Positions 1-9,779 are shown, numbered from the stretch's first letter. The stretch: DNA of 57,084 nucleotides from Tamlana sp. 2_MG-2023 (GCF_030548465.1 NZ_JAUOSF010000011.1:1-57084), one strand, 5' to 3'. Numbers and translations are program-made. Notes: a model not told the origin generated them from the sequence alone.

Positions 1-4
1 AGCC

Positions 5-77
5 CCAAGAGAATTAAAAACAGTAATTTTAAACTAGTTTTAGAAAATTAAGCAGTTCTAAAATGGGGAAGCTTACA
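5..77 (+). repeat. Terminal inverted repeat, left copy
   Basis: These 73 bases are the reverse complement of 57012-57084, the last bases of the window, with a single visible mismatch (position 62). Similarity stops just after the fifth codon of a short reading frame that starts ATG GGG AAG CTT ACA at 63; here that frame ends at a TAA at 93-95 after ten codons. In the right-hand copy the same five codons begin the 115-residue gene at 56679-57026. The repeat therefore carries an upstream region plus a gene start. It may be a multi-copy sequence at which an assembly broke, or the arms of a real inverted duplication. Confidence 0.9.
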
Positions 78-634
78 CCCAAAACAGAAAGATAAAAGTA
101 GACTCAAAAAAACCAGACGCTTGTTTATTTGAGATTGTTTTCTTCATAATACTAAGATACATTTAAATTAAAGCTTATTGATAAAAAACAAAAATGTCTA
201 TTCTATCTAAAGTATTCAAATATTATCAATAGAAAGTTGATTTGAATCAATGAAAAATTAATAAACTTCTGCAAAAGAAATTCTTATATAAACTATTATT
301 CAACTCTTGGATTTTTATTTTTGAAAATACTGGTGGTATAGTAGGATTTCAAAATGAGGATTGAACAAACTTATCCTGTTTTTTTTCTTTAAAAATAATT
401 CTTAGGCAGTTTTCCTTTATGCTTTAAATCAGTTTTAATGTTGTTTCTAGTAACAAAAAATTGATTCTTATTGATCGAAAAATTACATCGGAACCTACAA
501 TTTAGTTTTAAACTATAGTTATTGATTATGCCTTGTAAACAAAGTTTTTAAGCCCTGTACCTTTATTAAAGGCATTAAACTTAAATGCTCTATAAAATTA
601 ATTCATTCTATTGGAATTATGAATGTATCAAGTT
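78..634. other. Gene-free region at left end
   Basis: No supportable gene. From 436 to the end of the neighbouring lectin-like gene the sequence is duplicated at 4432 onward, so the right half of this spacer is the downstream flank of a tandem duplication. The left half (78-435) is AT-rich and shows nothing recognisable apart from the tail of the ten-codon stub that begins in the terminal repeat. Confidence 0.6.
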
Positions 635-662
635 AAAAGGCTACCAAATTGGATAGCCTTTT
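635..662 (-). terminator. Terminator-like hairpin after the first lectin-like gene
   Basis: An A-rich arm reading AAAAGGCTA pairs with TAGCCTTTT around a short loop, about 50 bases past the stop codon at 711. The second gene copy has the same hairpin at 4627-4654 with a longer perfect stem. A/T flanks on both sides mean it could work in either direction. Confidence 0.65.
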
Positions 663-710
663 ATCACTTGATTGTAATTAACTTAAAGGAATGAATAAGC
701 CTTTCCTAAT

Positions 711-3278
711 TTATCTTTTTAAAGTGACATGTCCTGTAATTTTTTTTCCATCCACAATTACAACATACCAATAATCGTCTGTTCGTTGTTCTGTTCCATT
801 GTATCTACCATCCCAAGAAAACGAGTTATTAATCACATGTTTTAATAGTTTTCCATATCGATTGAAAATAGAAACTTCTGAGCTTCCAAAAAATTCAAGA
901 CCTTTTATTTCGAAAGTATCATTGAACCCATCATGATTTGGGGTGAAAAACTTAGGAATATAAAAATGGAAATGCTCTCTAGTATCTACGTCATTACAAA
1001 ACGCTTCTTTTACATGGATGGTATATAAGCCAGCTGGTATATTATAAAAAATATTACTAGATTGATATATATCCCCCTCTAAAGAATATAAGAAATCCCC
1101 ATTGGTAGTTGTGTTTATAATTATTTTATCGGCATCCGAAACAACAGATTGAATACTTGGTGCAGCTATTGGAGTAACGTTATAAGTTATTTCGCTAACT
1201 ATACAACTACCATCTGAAATCTGTACTGTGTAAGTCCCTCCAGTAGTTACGTAAATACGATCACTAACTTCACCAGTACTCCATTTGTAACTTGGATTAC
1301 TTACCACAGTTGTAGCATAAAGCTCTAAAGCTTGATTACTACACAATTCGAAATTCAAGGTCTCAATCTGTTTAGAACCAGTAACCAACCATGAACAAGT
1401 TGATTTATCAAATTCTGCGGTTTCCCAGCATTCTAAACCGGTTGGCTCAATTGGTTTTGTCCCAGAAACTACCCAAGTACAAGTACTGGTATCGAATGTG
1501 GTTGCTTCCCAACACTCTATGTTTGTTGGTTCACTTGGTTTCCCCCCAATTACGTCCCAAGAACAAGTGCTATTATTAAATGTAGCGGTTTCCCAACACT
1601 TTATAACAGGCTGCGGATCTTGCGTAACAACAACATTAATGTTACGGGTCACATTACAACCAGAGGCTATTGAAGTAACTTCTACCGTATAATCACCATC
1701 TGTATCTACAGTTAATGTTTGGTTTGTTTCAGATGGGGATATGACCGTACCATCTTTTGACCACACATAGGTGTAATCTGTTTCTGAACTACCATCAGCT
1801 ATTCCGGCATCTAGAGTGGTTGTTGACCCAGAGCACATTGTAACATCTTCACTACCATCGGTATTCGTTCTAATATTTGGCAGGCCATTCACAACAAAAT
1901 CTATAATTCCTGTGGAAAAGCATAAATGGGTTGAATTTGATTCTATACGAACGTTTACTTGTTGCGTTCCCGTAACGAACGGATTAGGTAATGGACTCGG
2001 AAGCGGAAGTCCGTTTTCATCAGTATAACTAATAGTCATACCCATTTGACCATTTAGTAAAGTGCTTTCAAAGGTTGAAGTATCAAAAGCATACACCCCG
2101 TCTTGAAGTAATGGATCAACCTCATCATCACATGCTGTGGTTAAAGTTGAAGCTATGGGGGATATTTGTACATCTACTGCCTTAACTTCATAGTCTAAAG
2201 ATAAGTTTTGACTATTCACTGAAAATTCTAATCTATATTTTTGGCTAAGTTCAGCTGCTATAATTTGTAAATCCCCGTTAGTCGCTCCAGGAATTGCTTC
2301 GTAAGCATTAGTGGTTGTATTGAGCTGATACCATTGGAGCCCAGATATCCCTGTAAACTCAAAAATAGGGAATGAATTTCTATTTGCTGTATCATTGGGT
2401 GCATCGTTCCATTGCATCCCTCTCGCTTGAAAATCGAATTGAGCATAATCTTCATCATTAATCCCTCCTACTTCATATAATTGATAAGGGGGTGTTAAAC
2501 CTGGCGCATCTCTATAATCATTTGGTTCATTGTTACTCCAATTTCTATACCCCATTGGCGTTCCATCAATCCAATACCAACCGGTTTGATTGACAGTATC
2601 ATCAAAATCTACAGCACTTGCAAATTGTTTTAAACCCAGCCAAAAAGCGTTAGCATCGCCAGGATCTGCAAGGCCTAAATTCGTTAACGCATTAAATACA
2701 AAACTTTCTTCCGAAGTATCATTTATGATATACATCGCAGCTCCCGGAATAGCATTTATTAAAGTATAAGCATCCTCCCAAGACATTTTATCTTCTTTCA
2801 CAAAATAACTAGAGTCACCATAATCTGTAATTTTTGTTAATCCCAAACCAATACCATTTGTATTTTCAACTTCAAATTGCTCGTTTGTCAAGAGGTCCTT
2901 TGCTGTTATGGTTACCTGTTCTCCCATACATACATCATTGGGTTTATCAGCTTCAAGTGAAGGGCTGATTTCATAAACAATAGTTTGTAAACGAGTTCCA
3001 ATATTTGCTGCCGGTATAGTTTCGAGATAATAAATTTGCCCGCTTACAAGGGGTTCATTAAGAAGTAATAAATTACCTCCGCTAGGCGCATCATACCAAG
3101 TTGCAGTAGCAGCAGTAGGCAAGTCAATAACAATTAAATCATTAACAGTAAAGATTTTTGCAGGTGTGTTTTGATATGTAAATGTTAATTCTACTTTGAC
3201 ATCTTGGGACCAGATGCAAACAGGTATTAATAAAAAAAAGACATATAAAAACATCTTTTTTAAGTTAAATTTAATCAT
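711..3278 (-). CDS. Secreted C-type-lectin-like protein with T9SS type B sorting domain (short paralogue)
   Basis: 855 residues, probably exported and presented at the cell surface as an adhesin or glycan-binding protein. Visible order: signal peptide (about 1-24, ending IWSQ); C-type-lectin-like domain (about 145-308) with an EPND signature and a later WND, the pair that binds calcium and mannose-type sugars in classic lectins; a beta-sandwich module starting CDDEVDP (about 382); an Ig/PKD-like domain (about 470-555); three 28-residue ECWET...TC.W repeats (DNA 1362-1601); another Ig-like domain; and a C-terminal CHU_C/type B sorting domain (about 776-855, FFTPNHDGFND). The tail implies T9SS export. 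It is a tandem paralogue of 4703-8182, nearly identical over the last 200 or so residues. Ligand unknown. Confidence 0.85.
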   Translation of the reverse strand: MIKFNLKKMFLYVFFLLIPVCIWSQDVKVELTFTYQNTPAKIFTVNDLIVIDLPTAATATWYDAPSGGNLLLLNEPLVSGQIYYLETIPAANIGTRLQTIVYEISPSLEADKPNDVCMGEQVTITAKDLLTNEQFEVENTNGIGLGLTKITDYGDSSYFVKEDKMSWEDAYTLINAIPGAAMYIINDTSEESFVFNALTNLGLADPGDANAFWLGLKQFASAVDFDDTVNQTGWYWIDGTPMGYRNWSNNEPNDYRDAPGLTPPYQLYEVGGINDEDYAQFDFQARGMQWNDAPNDTANRNSFPIFEFTGISGLQWYQLNTTTNAYEAIPGATNGDLQIIAAELSQKYRLEFSVNSQNLSLDYEVKAVDVQISPIASTLTTACDDEVDPLLQDGVYAFDTSTFESTLLNGQMGMTISYTDENGLPLPSPLPNPFVTGTQQVNVRIESNSTHLCFSTGIIDFVVNGLPNIRTNTDGSEDVTMCSGSTTTLDAGIADGSSETDYTYVWSKDGTVISPSETNQTLTVDTDGDYTVEVTSIASGCNVTRNINVVVTQDPQPVIKCWETATFNNSTCSWDVIGGKPSEPTNIECWEATTFDTSTCTWVVSGTKPIEPTGLECWETAEFDKSTCSWLVTGSKQIETLNFELCSNQALELYATTVVSNPSYKWSTGEVSDRIYVTTGGTYTVQISDGSCIVSEITYNVTPIAAPSIQSVVSDADKIIINTTTNGDFLYSLEGDIYQSSNIFYNIPAGLYTIHVKEAFCNDVDTREHFHFYIPKFFTPNHDGFNDTFEIKGLEFFGSSEVSIFNRYGKLLKHVINNSFSWDGRYNGTEQRTDDYWYVVIVDGKKITGHVTLKR
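1362..1601 (-). repeat. Three in-frame 84-bp Cys/Trp repeats
   Basis: Three consecutive units of about 28 codons, each of form CWE(T/A)..F(N/D).(S)TC.W. They correspond to the 14-unit array at 5354-6511 in the neighbouring paralogue, so copy number differs between the two genes. Confidence 0.9.
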
Positions 3279-3280
3279 GG

Positions 3281-4431
3281 TAAATATAGGTTAGGAAAAT
3301 TACATCTGAATAGATTAGACATAATTAAGTTGTTTATGCATTAAAGTATAAACGGAGGAGTTTCGAGCATAAACATTTACTAGAAATCACATAATTAAGA
3401 ACCGACTTGTGATTTCAGCAATCAAACTTAAGAATATTTTTCGTATTCCAGTTGACTTTTCAACAAAAAAGTTAATTTTTTACTACTAAAGGGTAATATC
3501 TTGTATTTATTTAACGAATTAATGCTTTAATTTTATGACCTCATATGGAGATTTTTTTTCTTGCTGAAAAAAGAAAACCGTAAGCAAATAATAACCATTA
3601 ATTTATCTTTTAAACCTTAAATATTTTAATCAGAAAGTAATTCTAAAAACACATAAAAAAATTGTATCTAGTAATTAGAGAGTTAGATCCGAAAAAAACA
3701 TAACATAAGATAACATTTTCTAACTACTTCAGCTCTAGTCTAGTTTGTATTTATTGACTTACAGTTGTATACTATAATTTTATGATAAGCACAATAATTA
3801 ACCCAACCAAATAAAACTATGAAAAACAATAAAACTACCGTACCATGCTTATAACCCTAAACCCTAAACTTTTTAAGTCACTGTAAATCAGTTGATTTAA
3901 AAATAATTCTAATAAAAATCAAATTATAATAATCTGAGGATTTTCGAGTAGCATGTAAAAACAGTTAGTTTACCGACTTAAGGCTATTTTATGAACATGC
4001 TAAACACAGTATTTACACCAATGAATTTAACTGTTATTTTTATATAAAACACTAGTTTACGAACACTTTGGCATACATGAATATGAAGTTATGATATTCG
4101 TTAAGTTTTTTAGTTACACCCTTTAAAAACGGATGTAAATTATTTGTACTAAAAAAAGAAACTCCCTGAGATTCCTCCCCGGGAGTTATGATTTCAGGAC
4201 CAATCCTAATAAAACAACGGAGGGTTTTATCCCAAATAAGAAGGCTAGCACTTTTTATTATTTAAGTAGTTTATATTTTATTTCTTTATAACTCGTATCA
4301 CTTCTTTCCTTTTTCTGCAAAGGTGAATTATGAATTGAGCCAAGTTTTTGAATACTCCTCAAATAAATCTAAGATTTGATTATTTTTAATGTTTATAATT
4401 TTTAGACAGTCTTCTTTTCTACTTAGAATCA
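3281..4431. other. Gene-free spacer between the two lectin-like genes
   Basis: No coding sequence that I can support. The only structure is the hairpin at 4151-4187. A short run reading ccctaaaccctaaac near 3858 resembles a telomere repeat but has only two units and is almost certainly chance. Confidence 0.6.
4151..4187 (-). terminator. Rho-independent terminator-like hairpin
   Basis: AACTCCC (4160-4166) pairs with GGGAGTT (4181-4187). On the minus strand the stem is followed by a T-rich run (rc of 4151-4159). It could stop transcripts that pass the first hairpin after the 1159-residue gene. Confidence 0.6.
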
Positions 4432-4626
4432 TAATGTTGTTTCTAGTAACAAAAAATTGATTATTATTGATCGAAAAATTGCATCGGAACCTACATTTTA
4501 GTTTTAAACTGTAGTTATTGATTACGCCTTGTAAACAAAGTTTTTAAGCCCTGTACCTTTATTAAAGGCACTAAATTTAAATGCTCTACAAAATTCATTC
4601 TATTTGAATTATGAATGTGTCAAGTT

Positions 4627-4654
4627 AAAAGGCTATCCAATTGGATAGCCTTTT
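4627..4654 (-). terminator. Terminator hairpin after the large lectin-like gene
   Basis: A perfect 12-bp stem, AAAAGGCTATCC with GGATAGCCTTTT, closes a four-base loop about 50 bases past the stop at 4703. The tail is T-rich on either strand. It is the duplicate of the hairpin at 635-662. Confidence 0.75.
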
Positions 4655-4702
4655 ATTACTTGATTGCGATTAACTTAAAGGAATGAATAAGCCTTTCCTA
4701 AT

Positions 4703-7700
4703 TTATCTTTTTAAAGTGACATGTCCTGTAATTTTTTTGCCATCCACAATTACAACATACCAATAATCGTCTGTTCGTTGTTCTGTTCCATTGTACCTAC
4801 CATCCCAAGAAAACGAGTTATTAATCACATGTTTTAATAGTTTTCCATATCGATTGAAAATAGAAACTTCTGAGCTTCCAAAAAATTCAAGACCTTTTAT
4901 TTCGAAAGTATCATTGAACCCATCATGATTTGGGGTGAAAAACTTAGGAATATAAAAATGGAAATGCTCTTTAGTATCTACGTCATTACAAAACGCTTCT
5001 TTTACATGGATGGTATATAAGCCAGCTGGTATATTATAAAAAATATTACTAGATTGATATATATCCCCCTCTAAAGAATATAAGAAATCCCCATTGGTAG
5101 TTGTGTTTATAATTATTTTATCGGCATCCGAAACAACAGATTGAATACTTGGTGCAGCTATTGGAGTAACGTTGTAAGTTATTTCGCTAACTACACAACT
5201 GCCATCTGAAATCTGTACTGTGTAAGTCCCTCCAGTAGTTACGAAAATACGATCACTAACTTCACCAGTACTCCATTTGTAACTTGGATTACTTACCACA
5301 GTTGTAGCATAAAGCTCTAAAGCTTGATTACTACACAATTCGAAATTCAAGGTCTCAATCTGTTTAGAACCAGTAACTAACCATGAACAAGTTGATTTAT
5401 CAAATTCTGCGGTTTCCCAACACTCCAATCCTGTTGGTTTGTCGGGTTTTGTTCCAGAAACTATCCAGGCACAGGTACTAGAATCGAATGTGGCGGTTTC
5501 CCAACATGCTAAACCTGTAGGTACTACTGGCTCCCCTCCTATGATATCCCAAGAACAAGTCGTATTATTAAAAGTTGTAGTTTCCCAACAAGATAAACCT
5601 GTTGGTTCATCAGGTTGAGTACCTGTAACAACCCAGTCACATATTCCCGAATCGAATGTGGCGGTTTCCCAACATTCTAAATCGGTTGGTGGATTTGATT
5701 GTGCATCCACTACGTCCCAAGAACAAGTCGAATCATTAAATATGGCGGTTTGCCAACACTCCAAACCTGTTGGTTCATCAGGTTGAGTACCTGTAACAAC
5801 CCAATCACATATTCCCGAATCGAAGGTAGCAGTTTGCCAACATTCTAAATCGGTTGGTGGATTTGATTGTGCATCCACTACGTCCCAAGAACAAGTCGTA
5901 TCATTAAACATGGCGGTTTGCCAGCATTCTAATCCTGTTGGTTTGTCGGGTTGTGATCCAGAAACTACCCAGGTACAAGTACTAGAATCGAATGTGGCTG
6001 TTTCCCAACAAGCTAAATCTGTGGGTGCTAATGGCTCCCCTCCTATGATATCCCAAGAACAAATCGTATTATTAAAAGTTGTAGTTTCCCAACAAAATAA
6101 ACCTGTTGGTTCATCAGGTTGAATACCTTTAACAACCCAGTCACATATTCCCGAATCGAATGTGGCTGTTTCCCAACATTCTAAATCGGTAGGTGGATTT
6201 GATTGTGCATCCACTACATCCCAAGAACAAGTCGTATCATTAAACATGGCGGTTTGCCAGCATTCTAATCCTGTTGGTTTGTCGGGTTGTGATCCAGAAA
6301 CTACCCAGGTACAAGTACTAGAATCAAATGTGGCAGTCTCCCAACACTCTGTAACTGGTTCTGATTCTTGCGTTCCTGTTACATCCCATGTACAAGTTGT
6401 ATCATTAAATGTTGCGGTTTCCCAACACTCTGTAACAGGTTCTGTTTCTTGGGTTCCTGTTACGTCCCATGTACAGGTTGTATTATTAAATGTGGCGGTT
6501 TCCCAACATTCTATAGCAGGCTGCGGATCTTGTGTAACAACAACATTAATGTTACGGGTTGCACTACAACCAGAAGCTATTGAAGTAACTTCTACAGTAT
6601 AATCACCATCTGTATCTACAATTAATGTTTGGTTTGTTTCAACTGGGGATATGACCGTACCATCTTTTGACCATTCATATGTATAATCTGTTTCTGGACT
6701 ACCATCAGCTATTCCGGCATCTAGAGTGGTCGTTGACCCAAAGCAGATTGTAACATCTTCACTCCCGTCAGTATTGGTTTTTATCTTTGGCAACGCATTC
6801 ACTACAAAATCTATAGTCCCAGTGGTAAAACATGAGGCATTTGAATTTGATTCTATACGAACGTTAATTGATTGCGTTCCTGTGTTAAGTGGATTAGTTA
6901 ATAAAAGTGGAAGTCCGTTTTCATCAGTATAACTAATAGTCATACCCATTTGACCATTTAGTAAAGTGCTTTCAAAGGTTGAAGTATCAAAAGCATACAC
7001 CCCGTCTTGAAGTAATGGATCAACCTCATCATCACATGCTGTGGTTAAATTTGATGCGATAGGGAATATTTGTACATCTACCGCTTGAACCTCATAGTCT
7101 AAAGACGAAGTAATACCATTTACTAAAAATTCTAATCTATATTTTTGGCTAAGTTCAGATGCTGTAATTTGTAAATCTCCGTTAGTCTCTCCAAGAATTA
7201 CTTCATAAGTATTAGTAGTTGTATTCAGCTGATACCATTGCAATCCTGATATCCCAGTAAACTCAAAAATAGGGAATGAATTTCTATCTTGACTATCATT
7301 AGGAGCATCATTCCATTGTACCCCTCTAGCTTGAAAATCGAATTGACCATAGTCTTCATCATTGATACCTCCAGCATCATATAATTGATAAGGGGGTGCT
7401 AAGCTTGGCGCATCTCTATAATCATTTGGTTCATCGGCACTCCAATTTGTATACCCCATTGGCGTTCCATCAATCCAATACCAACCGGTTTGATTAACAG
7501 TATCATCAAAATCTACAGCACTTGCAAATTGTTTTAAACCCAGCCAAAAAGCGTTAGCATCGCCAGGATCTGCAAGGCCTAAATTCGTTAACTCATTAAA
7601 TACAAAACCTTCTTCCGATGTATCATTTATGATATACATCGCAGCTCCCGGAATAGCATTTATTAAAGTATAAGCATCCTCCCAAGACATTTTATCTTCT

Positions 7701-8182
7701 TTCACAAAATAACTAGAGTCACCATAATCTGTGATTTTTGTTAATCCCAAGCCTATACCATTTGTATTTTCAATTTCAAATTGTTCGTTTGTCAAGAGAT
7801 CCTTTGCCGATATAGTCACCTGTTCTCCTAAACATACATCATTGGATTTATCAGCTTCAAGTGAAGGAGAGACTTCATAGACAATAGTTTGTAAACGAGT
7901 TCCAATCCCAGCTGCCGGTATAGTTTCGAGATAATAAATTTGCCCGCTTACAAGGGGTTCTGTAGGAAGCAATAAATTACCTCCACTAGGCGCATCATAC
8001 CAAGTTGCAGTAGCAGCAGTAGGCAAGTCAATAACAATTAAATCGTTAACAGTAAAGGTTTTTACAGGAGTGTTTTGATATGTAAATGTTAATTCTACTT
8101 TTACATCTTGGGACCAAATGCAAATTGGTACTAGTAAAAAAAAGACATAAAAAAACATCTTTTTTAGGTTAAATTTAATCAT
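4703..8182 (-). CDS. Secreted C-type-lectin-like protein with 14 Cys/Trp repeats and T9SS type B sorting domain
   Basis: 1159 residues, same plan as the paralogue at 711-3278. Signal peptide (about 1-24), C-type-lectin-like domain (about 145-308) with EPND and WND signatures, CDDEVDP sandwich module, Ig/PKD-like domain, then a long array (residues about 558-943) of 14 units of about 28 residues, an Ig-like domain and a C-terminal CHU_C/type B sorting domain (about 1080-1159). Each unit has two cysteines and two tryptophans in the frame CW.T..F....C.W, which suggests one disulfide per unit and a rigid stalk; that structure is inference. Likely exported by the T9SS and attached at the surface. 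A -7 box lies 31 bases upstream, so the gene probably has its own promoter. Confidence 0.85.
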   Translation of the reverse strand: MIKFNLKKMFFYVFFLLVPICIWSQDVKVELTFTYQNTPVKTFTVNDLIVIDLPTAATATWYDAPSGGNLLLPTEPLVSGQIYYLETIPAAGIGTRLQTIVYEVSPSLEADKSNDVCLGEQVTISAKDLLTNEQFEIENTNGIGLGLTKITDYGDSSYFVKEDKMSWEDAYTLINAIPGAAMYIINDTSEEGFVFNELTNLGLADPGDANAFWLGLKQFASAVDFDDTVNQTGWYWIDGTPMGYTNWSADEPNDYRDAPSLAPPYQLYDAGGINDEDYGQFDFQARGVQWNDAPNDSQDRNSFPIFEFTGISGLQWYQLNTTTNTYEVILGETNGDLQITASELSQKYRLEFLVNGITSSLDYEVQAVDVQIFPIASNLTTACDDEVDPLLQDGVYAFDTSTFESTLLNGQMGMTISYTDENGLPLLLTNPLNTGTQSINVRIESNSNASCFTTGTIDFVVNALPKIKTNTDGSEDVTICFGSTTTLDAGIADGSPETDYTYEWSKDGTVISPVETNQTLIVDTDGDYTVEVTSIASGCSATRNINVVVTQDPQPAIECWETATFNNTTCTWDVTGTQETEPVTECWETATFNDTTCTWDVTGTQESEPVTECWETATFDSSTCTWVVSGSQPDKPTGLECWQTAMFNDTTCSWDVVDAQSNPPTDLECWETATFDSGICDWVVKGIQPDEPTGLFCWETTTFNNTICSWDIIGGEPLAPTDLACWETATFDSSTCTWVVSGSQPDKPTGLECWQTAMFNDTTCSWDVVDAQSNPPTDLECWQTATFDSGICDWVVTGTQPDEPTGLECWQTAIFNDSTCSWDVVDAQSNPPTDLECWETATFDSGICDWVVTGTQPDEPTGLSCWETTTFNNTTCSWDIIGGEPVVPTGLACWETATFDSSTCAWIVSGTKPDKPTGLECWETAEFDKSTCSWLVTGSKQIETLNFELCSNQALELYATTVVSNPSYKWSTGEVSDRIFVTTGGTYTVQISDGSCVVSEITYNVTPIAAPSIQSVVSDADKIIINTTTNGDFLYSLEGDIYQSSNIFYNIPAGLYTIHVKEAFCNDVDTKEHFHFYIPKFFTPNHDGFNDTFEIKGLEFFGSSEVSIFNRYGKLLKHVINNSFSWDGRYNGTEQRTDDYWYVVIVDGKKITGHVTLKR
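5354..6511 (-). repeat. Fourteen in-frame 84-bp Cys/Trp coding repeats
   Basis: The units are not uniform. At least four subtypes can be told apart by their last residues (TGTQE.EPVT, SGSQPDKPTGL, VDAQSNPPTDL, TGTQPDEPTGL, plus IIGGEP units), and blocks of subtypes recur: units 3-6 resemble units 7-9 and 11-12. This higher-order pattern points to expansion by unequal recombination of multi-unit blocks. Confidence 0.9.
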
Positions 8183-8213
8183 GGTAGTAGGTTTAGTTTG
8201 TTGGGGTTGGCAT

Positions 8214-8221
8214 CAAACATA
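8214..8221 (-). promoter_or_regulatory. Candidate Bacteroidota -7 box
   Basis: Reads TATGTTTG on the minus strand, an exact TAnnTTTG, 31 bases before the ATG at 8182. No clear -33 TTTG lies 19-21 bases upstream, so this is a partial match. Confidence 0.4.
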
Positions 8222-8983
8222 CATAGACTTTAACTTACATACTGCACGTGTTAAAACTTACAATAATTAACACTTTGTACTCAAAAGTTAAAATTTTAAG
8301 ATGTTATCCTTCCAAAACTACTTAGATTTTAGGGTAGATGAAAAACCAGGAACTAGATTAAAACTAGACTTTTACTGATTTAACATAAAAAAACCTAGAC
8401 CAAAACCAAGAATAAACTTACAGGTTTAATTTAATCTAGTTATAGAGACTTTTCCTATTAATTCTATTTTATCTTCTATTATTTACATCTATTATCCTTA
8501 GCTTTTTGTTTTTTACTACATTTATTAATTCTTCTTAGCTAAAAGCACGACCTGCTCTACTAAAATTAAAGTAAGATCTAATAACCGATCACCGTATTAT
8601 TAACTGTTATTTTTTGGTCTTAGGAAACACGAGTAGCAGCTCCATGCGTTTCACAATGAGCACCACAACTCCCTTTCAATTAAGTCATAAATACATTTGA
8701 GGCTGAATAGTTACCACCTTTTGTTCTTTTTCAGAAATGTTTTAAAATGTATTCGGCCATAGTCGTTATCATATTAAAAACGGGCACTTTTAAATACACA
8801 AATAGATTGATGAACTTATTTCTCGATGCAAAAAGGAACAGATATATAGTCAAGCCACAACTTGTTAATCACTGCTACCATAATCTCATCAAAAAGATAT
8901 AAGCTAGTCAGATATCAATAACCTTTAAATCTGAATACAACTAACACATGCGCTCTTATACTTTTGAAATTCCCTTAAATTTT
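8222..8983. other. Gene-free spacer before the protease locus
   Basis: About 760 bases of AT-rich DNA. I found no supportable gene, RNA or strong hairpin. Confidence 0.55.
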
Positions 8984-9727
8984 TCAAATATGAGCAATTT
9001 TACGAGCAATAAGACCACAAAAAATAGCCGCAGCTTGCGAAGACCCACTCATTTCACAATATTTAGAATACTTATCTGCACTAATAATAGCTTCACCTGG
9101 AGTAAAAACATCAACAAGACTTCCTGTGTAACATTCTGGTAAAGCTAATCCATTTCTATCCATAGCAGAAACACAAACTACTTGCGGTATGCTGGATGGA
9201 AAAAGTGGTAAACTCCCGCCATGGTTACCGGCTGAAGCTATCACTATTATCCCTTGATTCAAAGCTAACTGGATTTGATTTTCTATAATCACACTGTGTT
9301 TTGTTCTCCCCATGGTAATCAAAATGATATGAACTTCTTTTTTTATCAGCCATTTCAAAGCCTCAACCATTGCTTTTTCGGTGTGTTTTGGTCCTTTTCT
9401 ATAACGCCCCACTACCTTTGCAGCATAGAGTTTGGCATCTGGAATAAGGCCAACATGAACCCCAATATCATGCCCCACTAAAAGAGCGGCACAATGGGTG
9501 CCATGTCCTAACTCATCTACTGCATTTGAACCTCCCGAAAAATCCTTGGCTATTAGTTTGGCTTTGGCGAAACATGGATGAGACTTATTTACTCCTGTAT
9601 CTATGAACCCTACTTTTATAGATTTTGTTTTGGCTACACTAGGCAAAGTGCGTAAAAACGAATCTGTATTTGGCAAGTGATATGGCCACAGTTTCAACAA
9701 TTGTGAAATATCGTTAATGGTTTTCAT
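8984..9727 (-). CDS. Small S8-family (subtilisin-like) serine protease without signal peptide
   Basis: 247 residues covering little more than a catalytic domain. The triad is visible: Asp43 in GFIDTG, His75 in GHGTHC, Ser230 in SGSSQAAA, with oxyanion-hole Asn168 in ASAGNHGG. The usual GTSMAAP around the serine is replaced by GSSQAAA, an unusual active-site surround. No signal peptide, lipobox, membrane segment or obvious pro-domain is present, so the enzyme probably stays in the cytoplasm unless another route exports it. It lies 133 bases after the 402-residue gene on the same strand, with a terminator hairpin between, so the two may be only partly co-transcribed. Substrate unknown; a protein of this locus is a natural guess. 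Confidence 0.85.
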   Translation of the reverse strand: MKTINDISQLLKLWPYHLPNTDSFLRTLPSVAKTKSIKVGFIDTGVNKSHPCFAKAKLIAKDFSGGSNAVDELGHGTHCAALLVGHDIGVHVGLIPDAKLYAAKVVGRYRKGPKHTEKAMVEALKWLIKKEVHIILITMGRTKHSVIIENQIQLALNQGIIVIASAGNHGGSLPLFPSSIPQVVCVSAMDRNGLALPECYTGSLVDVFTPGEAIISADKYSKYCEMSGSSQAAAIFCGLIARKIAHI

Positions 9728-9779
9728 ATATTTTTAAGTTTTGATAGTACTATTTTATAGTAGTGACTATAATGTTAAA

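Larger units (their letters stand above)
436..3280 (-). repeat. Tandem duplication, left unit (gene plus downstream flank)
   Basis: The interval matches 4432-8184 across the downstream spacer, the terminator hairpin and the coding sequence, apart from scattered substitutions and the array length change. Similarity ends at the start codon: the upstream regions of the two genes are unrelated, so they may be expressed differently. Confidence 0.85.
4432..8184 (-). repeat. Tandem duplication, right unit (gene plus downstream flank)
   Basis: Counterpart of 436-3280. The two units are in direct orientation about 1.15 kb apart. The main length difference comes from eleven extra Cys/Trp units in this copy. 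Confidence 0.85.

Noticed and set aside
3850-3875. Telomere-like ccctaaaccctaaac
   Set aside because: Only two units in AT-rich DNA of a bacterium; chance.
5354-6511. CRISPR-like array
   Set aside because: Units are contiguous, about 84 bp, in frame and coding; there are no unique spacers or cas genes.
5910-6602. Long plus-strand frames over the lectin-like gene
   Set aside because: They are antisense shadows created by the 84-bp coding repeats, whose length is a multiple of three and so keeps any open frame open.
711-8182. Tandem lectin-like genes as a phage tail or toxin system
   Set aside because: Signal peptides and type B T9SS domains make them exported surface proteins; no phage genes nearby.
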